From positions 1 through 34,758 of the forward strand of contig JAADFU010000020.1 in the NCBI GenBank assembly GCA_013152715.1: a stretch of 34,758 bases of DNA, read 5' to 3'. The translations under genes and the position numbers were made by a program. The notes beneath the pieces are model-generated. The model was not told where the DNA came from. It saw nothing but the letters and a program-made list of their open reading frames with translations, and ran no database searches. This document shows, in pieces, positions 8,964 through 17,228 of the stretch (position 1 is its first letter; every line of letters begins with the position of its first letter). The stretch is from Calditrichota bacterium (GTDB lineage Bacteria; Zhuqueibacterota; Zhuqueibacteria; Thermofontimicrobiales; Thermofontimicrobiaceae).

Positions 8964-8977
8964 TGTTCCTTTTCTCG

Positions 8978-10261
8978 CTAAAAATAAACTTTGGCCCGCG
9001 CCATGAAACCATTGCCCAAATTTTTTGCGTACGCCGTTCCGTCCTTGCCAAAATAAAAATTACCAATGAGCGTCAAATCCACATCTTCGAAAATATTGTA
9101 AACGAGCATGGGAAAGACTGCCGAACTCTCATCAGAGAAACTGTAAATTCCGGAGATCGAAGCCGTCAGCAAATCTGTCACCGGATGCTGAATCATGGCA
9201 TAGACCTGATCACGGGTAATCGTTTTTGTCTCCGCCAGAAAATATTGCATCCAATCATTGAAACGATAAGTCTCGTAATCCTCTTTGGCAAAATTATTCT
9301 GATAAAATTCCGCCATCACATAAGTTTGCGAATCAAAAGTATAATCCGTGCCGAGCACCCACTCCCAGTAATTTCTCTCCAGCGACATTGGCAAACTCGG
9401 ATTTCCATAGCCGAGACTTATCCCTGCTAATTGCTTTTTATACTCCAGCCAATCATCATTTTCGATTAGCAGCCGATTATGCGCTGCCTCGCCCCAAATT
9501 CCCAGGCCTAATAACTCACCGGCAAAATCAAATCCCAGAATGTGGCGTTTAGTCGGAAGTTGGTAAAATTTCTGGTTAATAAAATCCACAATTCTGGCGT
9601 CGGTAAACTTCCATTGTTTTTGAATACCAAGAACTGAAAAATCAAAATGTCCCAGACTTCCCTTTAATTTCAGCAAAAAATCGTTCGCTTTCCAGTCGTC
9701 TGTTGGCGCGTAAATAGAAGTCACGCTCCACTTGCTGCCCAACGGAATGTCCAGGCGAAAGGCGTTATGCCCCGGCTGCTCATAAGTGGGATCGACGATG
9801 TCCTTACGATTAAAAACATCCGTCGGATTCCAGACATAGCCAGTGCCCAGGGAAATCTGCTGTTTTCCCACCGTCAAATCGAACTTTGAAAAACTGAGCT
9901 TCACAAAAGCATTGTCCAAAAAATTCCGATCAGAAAACTCCCAGCGATAGGGATTGAATGAATATCCGAACATCTCTATGTTTGAAACTTCACTGGCAAC
10001 ATTTTCCGGCATAAACAATTTCAAATCCCAATCCGTCTTGCCGTGATAAGTAATGTAATCGAAATTTGCTCCAAACGAAAAACGCTCGCTGGCTTTGAGC
10101 TGCAAATCCACGCGCAATTTATTCGACGACAATTGATAAAACTCATCGCTGATTTTTGCGCCCATCAACTGCGGCTCGAAATAGCCAAAAATTTCAACTT
10201 GCTGCGCCAGCGCTGGCAGTGTCCAGAGTAAAAAAGCGAATAAAAAATAACGCACTTTCAT
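8978..10261 (-). CDS. Outer-membrane beta-barrel protein of the RND operon
   Basis: This 427-residue protein has a clear signal peptide (M-K-V-R-Y-F-L...A-L-A, cut before Q-Q-V), alternating amphipathic strands throughout and a terminal aromatic (Y-F), the usual signal for insertion by the BAM complex. A G-K-Q-Q-I-S-L-G-T-G-Y segment followed by N-P-T-D-V-F-N resembles large barrels found beside MMPL transporters and LolA-like proteins (DUF1302-like in other phyla); the family assignment is tentative. The start codon overlaps the previous gene's stop in ATGA, which implies translational coupling, and AGGAG lies nine bases before the start. It probably forms the outer-membrane end of the same system. 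Confidence 0.85.
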   Translation of the reverse strand: MKVRYFLFAFLLWTLPALAQQVEIFGYFEPQLMGAKISDEFYQLSSNKLRVDLQLKASERFSFGANFDYITYHGKTDWDLKLFMPENVASEVSNIEMFGYSFNPYRWEFSDRNFLDNAFVKLSFSKFDLTVGKQQISLGTGYVWNPTDVFNRKDIVDPTYEQPGHNAFRLDIPLGSKWSVTSIYAPTDDWKANDFLLKLKGSLGHFDFSVLGIQKQWKFTDARIVDFINQKFYQLPTKRHILGFDFAGELLGLGIWGEAAHNRLLIENDDWLEYKKQLAGISLGYGNPSLPMSLERNYWEWVLGTDYTFDSQTYVMAEFYQNNFAKEDYETYRFNDWMQYFLAETKTITRDQVYAMIQHPVTDLLTASISGIYSFSDESSAVFPMLVYNIFEDVDLTLIGNFYFGKDGTAYAKNLGNGFMARAKVYF

Positions 10262-11019
10262 TTTGCAAGGCTCCTTTCTGAAAACATGTCATCAGAAAGC
10301 GGAAAATTGTATTTGACTTCGAGAATTTCCATTTCGGTCTGGGTATCATCTTTTTTGTTGTACATGATAATTTTCATGCCAGTAGGGATGCCGTCGATAT
10401 TACGAATATCTTTTTGTACCATGCGTTTTTCCCATAAATTAGGATTTTTTTCATTGTAGTAATCAATTACCACCGGGAAAAAATTGTCTTTTATCACCCA
10501 ACAGACCAATCGCGAATAGTGGCTATCGGCATCTTTTTTGCGCGTCAGTTCTATTTTGTAGCAATTGAATCCTTCCATTTTCTCATCTTTCAGCTTTTTA
10601 GCGGTAAAATCATTCACAAAGGCATCGCCGGAGCCCAGGTCTTCGTAGCTGAAATCGCTGCCCTGCATTTTTTGTTTTTTCGCGTGCGACGCCAATTTTC
10701 TCACGCGACGCGTACGCGGAAAATATGCCCAGATGTCGTCGGCATTGTTTAACATCAAAATCGCCTGACCTTTCACGCGATGCGGTGCTGTGTAACGAAT
10801 CAAATTTTTTTCGCCCGCATCTTTGCTCCATGACTCGTATTCGAACGTCCTCTTCTTTCCGGACGTAGTCACAATCGTGATCCGCGCTTTGGCGTAAATC
10901 GATTTTTGATTCATCAGCGCATTCACTTTTTGAATGATCTCATCTGCTGTGGGGCTCTGCGCCAACAGCGCAGAAAAAGCAAACACAGAAACGATCAGCC
11001 CCAAAACAATCTTTTTCAT
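10258..11019 (-). CDS. LolA-like outer membrane lipoprotein-sorting family protein
   Basis: This 253-residue exported protein has a signal peptide (M-K-K-I-V-L-G...A-L-L-A, cut before Q-S-P). It contains the hallmark region of the LolA_like (COG2834) family: W-A-Y-F-P-R-T-R-R-V-R-K, then Q-G-S-D-F-S-Y-E-D-L. The fold is a half-barrel with a hydrophobic cavity that carries lipid or lipoprotein chains across the periplasm. I place the start at 11019, not 11034: GAGGAG precedes this ATG by about seven bases, a good signal peptide begins there, and the inferred transcription start (about 11037) would leave almost no leader for the earlier ATG. It is the first structural gene behind an operator-bearing promoter. 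Confidence 0.9.
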   Translation of the reverse strand: MKKIVLGLIVSVFAFSALLAQSPTADEIIQKVNALMNQKSIYAKARITIVTTSGKKRTFEYESWSKDAGEKNLIRYTAPHRVKGQAILMLNNADDIWAYFPRTRRVRKLASHAKKQKMQGSDFSYEDLGSGDAFVNDFTAKKLKDEKMEGFNCYKIELTRKKDADSHYSRLVCWVIKDNFFPVVIDYYNEKNPNLWEKRMVQKDIRNIDGIPTGMKIIMYNKKDDTQTEMEILEVKYNFPLSDDMFSERSLAK

Positions 11020-11043
11020 CTCAAGTCTCCTCATCGATTTTCA

Positions 11044-11072
11044 AAATTAATTTTGACCGACCTATCGGTCAA
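11044..11072 (-). promoter_or_regulatory. Promoter and TetR operator before the LolA-like gene
   Basis: The palindrome TTGACCGACCTATCGGTCAA (11053-11072) matches the site before tetR at 17 of 20 positions. On the minus strand it contains TTGACC as a -35 box, then 17 bases, then TAATTT as a -10 box (11049-11044). A repressor bound here would cover the -35 and most of the spacer. This is the basis for calling it an operator; binding itself is inferred. Confidence 0.75.
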
Positions 11073-11092
11073 ATCTCTTTCCTAAAAATTTT

Positions 11093-11704
11093 TTAAATTG
11101 CATAAATTCCGGATAAAATTTCTTCTGCCAGACAGCGATAGCCTTCTTTGATATCGATTAAATCTTTGTCCATGATCCACTGCAGCATGAGCCCGTCAGT
11201 CATTCCGATAAGCAGCGACGCCACCATGAAAGTGTTCATGGGCTTAAATTTGCCGATACGAATTCCCTCCTGCAGCACAGCAATGATAATTTGACGAAAA
11301 TCCTGATAAATTTTTTCCAGATTAATCACCCGCAGCCGCTGCTCATCTTTTTGCCGAATCGCCTCTGCCCAGAAATCCAGCATTACATCGATGATCTCGC
11401 TATGTTCGCCCTCAAAAAAATCCAGGAAAGAATAAAAAATAGCTTTGAGCTTTTCTTCAGGATCGGTGATTTTGAAAATCTTCTTCGCAACCGTGGTCTC
11501 CCACTGCTCCGTTAGCGACACAAATCCGTGTTCAAAAATGTCACTTTTGTCTTTAAAATATTCATAAATCGTGCCCTTGCCAATTTTCGCAGCTTTCGCG
11601 ATATCGGACATTTTGGTATTGGCAAATCCTTTTTGGGCAAACACTTTCATTGCGGCATTCACAATTTCGTTTTTTTTGGCTTCTTTGTCAACGACTTTCG
11701 GCAT
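11093..11704 (-). CDS. TetR/AcrR-family transcriptional regulator
   Basis: This 203-residue protein has the TetR helix-turn-helix at about residues 11-57: A-A-M-K-V-F-A-Q-K-G-F, then M-S-D-I-A-K-A-A-K-I-G-K-G-T-I-Y-E-Y-F-K-D-K. The helical C-terminal part should bind the inducer and make the dimer contact. Family members mostly repress and are released by a small hydrophobic ligand. Palindromes of the same sequence lie before its own start and before the next gene, so it very likely represses itself and the LolA-like/barrel/oxidoreductase/RND genes. The ATG is preceded by AGGA, but the inferred -10 box ends about nine bases before it, so the transcript may be almost leaderless. Confidence 0.93.
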   Translation of the reverse strand: MPKVVDKEAKKNEIVNAAMKVFAQKGFANTKMSDIAKAAKIGKGTIYEYFKDKSDIFEHGFVSLTEQWETTVAKKIFKITDPEEKLKAIFYSFLDFFEGEHSEIIDVMLDFWAEAIRQKDEQRLRVINLEKIYQDFRQIIIAVLQEGIRIGKFKPMNTFMVASLLIGMTDGLMLQWIMDKDLIDIKEGYRCLAEEILSGIYAI

Positions 11705-11713
11705 TGTTTTCCT

Positions 11714-11742
11714 GTTTTAATGTTGACTGACTTGTCGGTCAA
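11714..11742 (-). promoter_or_regulatory. Promoter and TetR operator before tetR
   Basis: The palindrome TTGACTGACTTGTCGGTCAA (11723-11742) overlaps a minus-strand TTGACC -35 box. A 17-base spacer and TAAAAC -10 box (11719-11714) follow, the same geometry as the other copy. Autoregulation of the TetR gene is the natural reading. Confidence 0.72.
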
Positions 11743-11796
11743 TTTAGATAAATATAAAATATTTGTTCCCCAAAAGCAAGGAAAAAATAACTTCAA

Positions 11797-12831
11797 TCAT
11801 TCGATTATTTTATTAATTTCTTTAGCAAGACATTTTGTAAAAATTTCGGCGCCCCGATTGTTGTAATGTCCAATATCGAAGCAGTTCTTCGCAAGATAAA
11901 GTTCAGGAAATTTGCGCGGATCGGATAAATCTACCCAATATGTGTGATCTAATTGCTGCATGAAAGGTATAAGGTCCTTATACTCATAGGATTCCATGCG
12001 AGGGGCAAGAAAAAATATCAAATGAATTCCTTTAGATTCTGATAATTTTATCAGCTCTTTCAGTTTCTTTAACTGTATCGGATTATAATAATCAGGAATG
12101 TGAGAATGATAAAATTTAGCAGCGTATGATCTCTTATTGCTTATTGTTGTATCATTATGGAATTTATTAAAATATTCAACCAATCGCTTTGTTTTCAATT
12201 CAATCATCTCACTTTTGCAGGGATAGAAACCTTCTCTCATTCCTTTTATTGTAGCAGATTCCTCTTTGCCCTGGTCTATTATAGACAAAAACATTTGGTG
12301 AAGAAGATCAATTTTAAACAATTTCTCAAAAAAAGATATAAAAATATTCCTGACAATTCTGACTTTTTGGCGCCTCGAAATATTGTGCTGATACTTAAAA
12401 TAGTTTATCGTTAAAAACAAATAGTTCAAATCATAATAATACTTTGACCGGATGGTGTGTAAATGTCTGTCTGAAACATCTTTGATTATTGAGAGTTCCA
12501 TAATTGCATACTTAATTTTATGACTATCATTTTTTATCAAATTTTCATAAAGAAAATATAATTCTGGGGGAAAAGTTGCGGGACTCCCCAAATTGTACGA
12601 TTTCACATCTGCGACGCAGAGACTATCAAAAAGCAACGGATTGATGTGCCTGTACGTTCTACTTGATCCGATGAACACCATATTATATTTTTTGGCATGC
12701 TGCTTCAAAAAATTCATTTTCGCTGCAAAAACACCATTGCCATAATAATAAGGCGTAATGAATTCAAAAGAATTCAGCAAAATGACCAGAAGAAATATAA
12801 AAACAAGCACTTTAAAAATGAAAATCTTCAT
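11797..12831 (-). CDS. SGNH/DltD-like membrane-anchored protein, partner of the MBOAT enzyme
   Basis: The chosen start gives 344 residues: an N-terminal membrane anchor (about residues 3-20) and an extracytoplasmic domain. G-S-S-R at 55-58 supplies the likely nucleophilic Ser (56 or 57), S-Y-N-L-G-S-P follows, and D319-x-x-H322 near the end completes an SGNH-type triad. Such proteins work with MBOAT acyltransferases, as DltD does with DltB or AlgJ/AlgX with AlgI, passing acyl groups to cell-surface polymers. The frame is open 288 bases further upstream, but that part overlaps the MBOAT gene, whereas AGG seven bases before 12831 and the signal anchor fix the start. The gene begins nine bases after the MBOAT stop. 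Confidence 0.8.
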   Translation of the reverse strand: MKIFIFKVLVFIFLLVILLNSFEFITPYYYGNGVFAAKMNFLKQHAKKYNMVFIGSSRTYRHINPLLFDSLCVADVKSYNLGSPATFPPELYFLYENLIKNDSHKIKYAIMELSIIKDVSDRHLHTIRSKYYYDLNYLFLTINYFKYQHNISRRQKVRIVRNIFISFFEKLFKIDLLHQMFLSIIDQGKEESATIKGMREGFYPCKSEMIELKTKRLVEYFNKFHNDTTISNKRSYAAKFYHSHIPDYYNPIQLKKLKELIKLSESKGIHLIFFLAPRMESYEYKDLIPFMQQLDHTYWVDLSDPRKFPELYLAKNCFDIGHYNNRGAEIFTKCLAKEINKIIE

Positions 12832-12839
12832 TTTGAAAC

Positions 12840-14270
12840 CTAAAATTGGAAATAAATAAATTCTTTTCCTTTGGTAAAAAATAATATAATCAAAAGCCAC
12901 AAAATTAAATAAATTAGCCACCTGATAACAATTGGCAAATTTTCTATTTTTAATTGATGTTCTTTTTCTCGTTGAATCCATTCGATTCCGACAAAAACAA
13001 AAACGATAATCAGATGTTTGAGTCTGGTTACTTCCGGGATAGAGAAAAAACTTGCCGAGAAAATGACACCAATGTAACTGATTGCGTGCGACATACTTTC
13101 GGCTCGGAAAAATATCCACGCAAAAAGCGTCATAACAAAAGTGAGCATCATAGCGCCAAACTCATTGAACGACGGCAGCAGTCTTCCCTTGGCGACGATA
13201 TCTGTGTATCGCTTTTGTTTGTTGAACAACATCAGTGGAATGTAATAAATGCCATTCAAAAATCCCCAGAAAATAAACTTCCAGTCAGCGCCGTGCCAGA
13301 AACCGCTCACGGTGAAAGTGATAATGATATTTTTGATTCGTTTTAATTTGCTTCCGTAGCTGCCGCCGAGCGGAATGTACAAATAATCCCGAAACCAGGT
13401 CGAAAGAGAAATGTGCCATCTTCGCCAGAATTCGGCAATATCCCTGGAAAAATATGGCAGCGCAAAATTCCGCATGAGATTGAAGCCGAACAATCTTGCG
13501 GTTCCAATGGCGATATCAGAATAGCCGGAAAAATCACCGTAAATCTGAAACGCGAAATAAATCACGCCCAATAAGAGCGTACTGCCGCCCAATGAATCCG
13601 AATTTCCAAAAATATAATTAACTTGATTGGCACAAGTATCAGCGACAACTATTTTTTTGATCAACCCCCACAAAATTTGTCTCATACCATCTCTGGCTTT
13701 GTCGTAATCAAACTTTCGTGGCTGCAAAAACTGTGGGAGCAATGACGCCGCTCTTTCGATAGGACCGGCAACAAGTTGCGGAAAGAAACTCACAAATGCA
13801 AAAAATGCTATCACATCATTTGTCGGTTTGATCTTGCGCCGATAAATATCAATAGTGTAACTCAATGTCTGAAATGTGTAAAAACTGATGCCGACAGGAA
13901 GAATGATTTGCAGAGATCGCGCGTGCAGATGAATGCCAAATTTTGCAAACAAATCAATAAAGCTATCAACGAAAAAGTTGAAGTATTTGAAAAAGCCCAG
14001 AATCCCGAGATTTACCAACAAACTGCCCGTCAGCAGCAGTTTCCTTTTTTTTGCATCATCGACATTGTCTAAATTTTTACCAATTAAATAATCGCAAAGT
14101 GAACTCACAAAGATTAATGATAGGAATCTCCAGTCCCAACTGCCGTAGAAAAAATAGCTCGCTGCGAGCAAAAAGAAATTTTGCATTTTTATCGATTTGT
14201 TGAAAACAAACCAATAGAGCAAAAAAGTAATCGGCAAAAAAAAGGCGAATTGAATGGAGTTAAATAGCAT
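12840..14270 (-). CDS. MBOAT-family O-acyltransferase (AlgI/DltB-like)
   Basis: This 476-residue polytopic protein carries the defining motifs of the membrane-bound O-acyltransferase family: F-F-P-Q-L-V-A-G-P-I-E-R, F-W-R-R-W-H-I-S-L-S-T-W-F-R-D-Y, and S-G-F-W-H-G-A-D-W with the catalytic His326. AlgI-type members move acetyl or other acyl groups across the inner membrane to exopolysaccharide or wall polymers. The ATG at 14270 starts a typical M-L-F-N-S opening; the frame continues upstream, but that stretch is unlike the family and rich in Cys, His and Tyr. The ribosome binding site is weak. The SGNH partner follows directly. The acceptor polymer cannot be told from this window. Confidence 0.92.
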   Translation of the reverse strand: MLFNSIQFAFFLPITFLLYWFVFNKSIKMQNFFLLAASYFFYGSWDWRFLSLIFVSSLCDYLIGKNLDNVDDAKKRKLLLTGSLLVNLGILGFFKYFNFFVDSFIDLFAKFGIHLHARSLQIILPVGISFYTFQTLSYTIDIYRRKIKPTNDVIAFFAFVSFFPQLVAGPIERAASLLPQFLQPRKFDYDKARDGMRQILWGLIKKIVVADTCANQVNYIFGNSDSLGGSTLLLGVIYFAFQIYGDFSGYSDIAIGTARLFGFNLMRNFALPYFSRDIAEFWRRWHISLSTWFRDYLYIPLGGSYGSKLKRIKNIIITFTVSGFWHGADWKFIFWGFLNGIYYIPLMLFNKQKRYTDIVAKGRLLPSFNEFGAMMLTFVMTLFAWIFFRAESMSHAISYIGVIFSASFFSIPEVTRLKHLIIVFVFVGIEWIQREKEHQLKIENLPIVIRWLIYLILWLLIILFFTKGKEFIYFQF

Positions 14271-14709
14271 AATATCAACATCTTTTAAAGGTGGAATCAG
14301 GACATTCTCGAAAAGATGGAATTTATAGTAATAATATACGACATTTGAAAGGAAATGCGTAAAATCGCAACAATTGTGCTTAAGAAAAGTCAACAAATTT
14401 CTGCAGCAACCACAATGCCGGATGAATTCAGTCGGCTTATCAGCGACATCATTCAAATTGACGTTACTGCCGCTCTTTTCAAAGTAAATTGTTTTTGGTA
14501 ATCATGCATATTTTGTGCCTAATATTTGCACCGATCATTTTAGTATTTGGATTTACATAATTTTGAATTCACCAATGAAGACAAAAGTTAATTGTAATGG
14601 AAAATTCCCTTGATTATTTCAAAATTAAATTGTATTTTATCGCAGTTTCCCACAAGATATTTTGTCAAATAATAAACATTTTAAATGATTATTTCACTGG
14701 AGCTTACCA
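14271..14709. other. Divergent promoter region between the MBOAT gene and gcvPB
   Basis: These 439 very AT-rich bases separate two divergent transcription units. I find no gene, tRNA or recognisable riboswitch in them. A plausible promoter for gcvPB is TTGATT (14610-14615), 17 bases, TATTTT (14633-14638), giving a leader of about 65 bases. The match is ordinary for AT-rich DNA and therefore weak. Confidence 0.4.
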
Positions 14710-16161
14710 ATGGCTAAGTTGATTTTTGAAATTAGTTCAGAAGGACGAAAAGGATATACCCTGCCGAAACCATTTGTTCCGAGAAAAAAACTTGATGAAA
14801 TGATCCCGAAAAAGTTTTTGCGTAAAAAAACGGCTCGTTTGCCGGAAGTGAGCGAAGTCGATGTCGTGCGCCATTTTGTTGAACTTTCGCAATTGAATTA
14901 TCACATCGACAAAGGATTTTACCCACTCGGCTCCTGCACCATGAAATACAATCCCAAAATAAACGAAGATGTTGCCAAAAGTTCTTGTTTTACAGATCTT
15001 CACCCGCTGCAGGACGCGGAACGCTCACAGGGAACATTAGCGCTAATGGACGAGCTTTCGCAATTTTTGTGCGAAATTGCCGGAATGAAGGCTGTCACTC
15101 TGCAGCCCGCAGCCGGCGCGCACGGTGAACTGACAGGACTGATGCTGATCCGCGCCTACCACGAAGACAAAGGAAATCCGCGAGAGACCGTACTCATTCC
15201 GGACTCTGCACACGGTACGAATCCCGCCAGTGCCACGATTTCGGGATACAAAGCCGTGCAAATAAAATCCAACGAAAATGGTCTGGTGGATCTGGAAAGC
15301 CTCAAAGCGAATTTGAATGAAAATACGGCGGCGCTCATGTTGACAAATCCCAACACGTTGGGTCTTTTTGAGTCTCAACTCAAAGAGATAAAAAAATTGC
15401 TCGATGAAGTGGGCGCGCTGCTGTACATGGACGGCGCCAACTTAAACGCACTGCTCGGCATCGTCCGTCCCGGCGATGTGGGCGTTGATGTGCTGCATTT
15501 CAATTTGCACAAAACTTTTTCCACACCGCACGGCGGCGGCGGCCCCGGTTCCGGCCCCGTTGGTGTTTCGGAGCGGCTGGTCGATTTTTTACCAGTGCCG
15601 AGAATTGTGAACAAAAACGGACAATTAGAACTTGATGAAAATTTCCCGAAATCCATCGGCAAAATTCACTCTTTTTATGGCAATTTTGGCGTGATGGCGA
15701 GAGCTTATGTTTACATTCGCATGTTGGGAAATCGAGGCTTGAAACGAGTCAGTGAAAATGCAATTGTCAACGCCAATTATCTAAAATCGCGGCTGAAGGA
15801 TTATTTCGACATGCCTTTTCCTGGTCCGGCGATGCACGAATTTGTTTTGTCCGGAAACAGTCAGAAGAAAAAAGGCGCGTCTACACTGGACATGGCAAAG
15901 CGCTTGCTGGATTATGGCATGCACGCGCCAACGATTTATTTTCCGCTCATTGTTCCGGAAGCATTGATGATCGAGCCGACGGAAACGGAATCGATTGAGA
16001 CGCTCGATGCATTTGCCGATGCGCTCATCCGGATCGCGAAAGAAATCGACGAAAATCCGGAACTTGTCAAACATGCGCCTCACACAACTCCGGTCAGCCG
16101 CCTGGACGAGGTAAAAGCCATTAAATCGCCTGATGTGCGATTTAATTTTGATGCGCAGTAA
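14710..16161 (+). CDS. gcvPB: Glycine dehydrogenase (decarboxylating) subunit 2, P-protein beta chain
   Basis: This 483-residue protein has the normal length for the C-terminal half of split P-protein. It shows [12 protein letters not shown] near residues 71-82, A-H-G-T-N-P-A-S, and [16 protein letters not shown], in which Lys268 should form the Schiff base with PLP. With GcvPA it decarboxylates glycine and loads the aminomethyl group on lipoyl-GcvH. GGAG lies about seven bases before the ATG. The usual companions gcvPA, gcvH and gcvT are absent on both sides, so they must be elsewhere if the cleavage system is complete. Confidence 0.97.
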   Translation: MAKLIFEISSEGRKGYTLPKPFVPRKKLDEMIPKKFLRKKTARLPEVSEVDVVRHFVELSQLNYHIDKGFYPLGSCTMKYNPKINEDVAKSSCFTDLHPLQDAERSQGTLALMDELSQFLCEIAGMKAVTLQPAAGAHGELTGLMLIRAYHEDKGNPRETVLIPDSAHGTNPASATISGYKAVQIKSNENGLVDLESLKANLNENTAALMLTNPNTLGLFESQLKEIKKLLDEVGALLYMDGANLNALLGIVRPGDVGVDVLHFNLHKTFSTPHGGGGPGSGPVGVSERLVDFLPVPRIVNKNGQLELDENFPKSIGKIHSFYGNFGVMARAYVYIRMLGNRGLKRVSENAIVNANYLKSRLKDYFDMPFPGPAMHEFVLSGNSQKKKGASTLDMAKRLLDYGMHAPTIYFPLIVPEALMIEPTETESIETLDAFADALIRIAKEIDENPELVKHAPHTTPVSRLDEVKAIKSPDVRFNFDAQ

Positions 16162-16245
16162 TCCCTGGCAAAAAATTTGCTGTTCATTTTCATATTTTTC
16201 ATTCGCCCTTGCCAAACAACATGAACCGCAACAATCGGGAGAGAA

Positions 16246-17202
16246 ATGAACATGTTAAACGAGGCGGTAAAACAATCGACGGTGCTGGTCGTCGATGATT
16301 TGCCTTTGAACAGAAAGCTAGAGCGGCTATTTCTGGCGGAAGGTGGTTATCAGGTTATCTTTGCCGAAGATGGGATAGAGGCGCTGCAAAAAGTAAAGCG
16401 ACATTCCCCGGATTTAATCCTGTTAGACGTGATGATGCCGCGGATGGATGGCTTTCAGGTCTGCCGGCACATTAAAAATAATTTGCAGACAAGATTTATT
16501 CCCATCATTCTGGTGACTGCGCTCAATGAAATTGATTCTAAAATCAAAGGTATCGAAGCCGGGGCGGATGATTTTATTTCCAAGCCGTTCAATAAATTAG
16601 AATTGCTGGCGCGCGTCAAGTCGTTACTGCGGATCAAACATCTCAACCGGGAGCTGCAACAAAAAATCCGCCAGTTGGAAGAAGCGCAAATCAAGCTAAA
16701 GAAATTAGCCATCACTGACGGTTTGACAGGCGCTTACAACTACCGTTTTTTCAAAGAGCAACTGGAAAAAGAGCTCATTCGCGCCAGACGCCATAAAAAC
16801 CATGTCTCCATCGTCATGATGGATATTGATTTTTTTAAACAGTACAATGACACGCACGGTCATCCGGCGGGAGATTATGTACTGAGAACCATTGCGCAAA
16901 TTTTGAGAAATAATATTCGCAACATCGATATCGCCGCCAGATACGGCGGAGAGGAATTTACGCTCATCTTGATTGAGACGGACCACGGCGCAGCGGCTAT
17001 CGTCGCCGAAAAAATCAGAGGACTCATCGAAAAACATAATTTCAAATTTGAAAATTCGCAGCCTTCGGGAAAAATCACCGTCAGTATGGGGGTTTCGACA
17101 TTTCCCGAAGATGGAAAAACTTTCGAAGAATTGATCGATGCCGCTGATAAACGGCTGTATCAGGCGAAAGAGTTGGGAAGGAATCGCGTTGTAATAAAAT
17201 AA
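16246..17202 (+). CDS. Response regulator with diguanylate cyclase (REC-GGDEF)
   Basis: This 318-residue protein has a receiver domain at about 12-130 (D17-D18, phospho-acceptor D61 in L-L-D-V-M-M-P, and K in S-K-P-F), a short coiled coil, and a GGDEF domain at about 158-318. The active site reads G-G-E-E-F at 234-238, and R225-N-I-D228 upstream forms a product-inhibition I-site. It should make cyclic di-GMP when phosphorylated, with feedback control. An ATG six bases downstream is an equally possible start; GGGAGA lies just before both. The sensor kinase begins 27 bases downstream and is the likely phosphate donor. Confidence 0.95.
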   Translation: MNMLNEAVKQSTVLVVDDLPLNRKLERLFLAEGGYQVIFAEDGIEALQKVKRHSPDLILLDVMMPRMDGFQVCRHIKNNLQTRFIPIILVTALNEIDSKIKGIEAGADDFISKPFNKLELLARVKSLLRIKHLNRELQQKIRQLEEAQIKLKKLAITDGLTGAYNYRFFKEQLEKELIRARRHKNHVSIVMMDIDFFKQYNDTHGHPAGDYVLRTIAQILRNNIRNIDIAARYGGEEFTLILIETDHGAAAIVAEKIRGLIEKHNFKFENSQPSGKITVSMGVSTFPEDGKTFEELIDAADKRLYQAKELGRNRVVIK

Positions 17203-17228
17203 AGCTCATCTGATTGGGACAAAGTATT

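Noticed and set aside
12832-13119. N-terminal extension of the SGNH protein
   Set aside because: It overlaps the MBOAT gene, lacks SGNH-like sequence, and a signal anchor with a ribosome binding site begins at 12831.
14271-14456. N-terminal extension of the MBOAT protein
   Set aside because: The 62 extra residues are rich in Cys, His and Tyr and do not resemble the family, which normally starts at the M-L-F-N-S segment.
14271-14709. Possible glycine riboswitch before gcvPB
   Set aside because: I could not find the conserved aptamer core motifs; the leader is just AT-rich.
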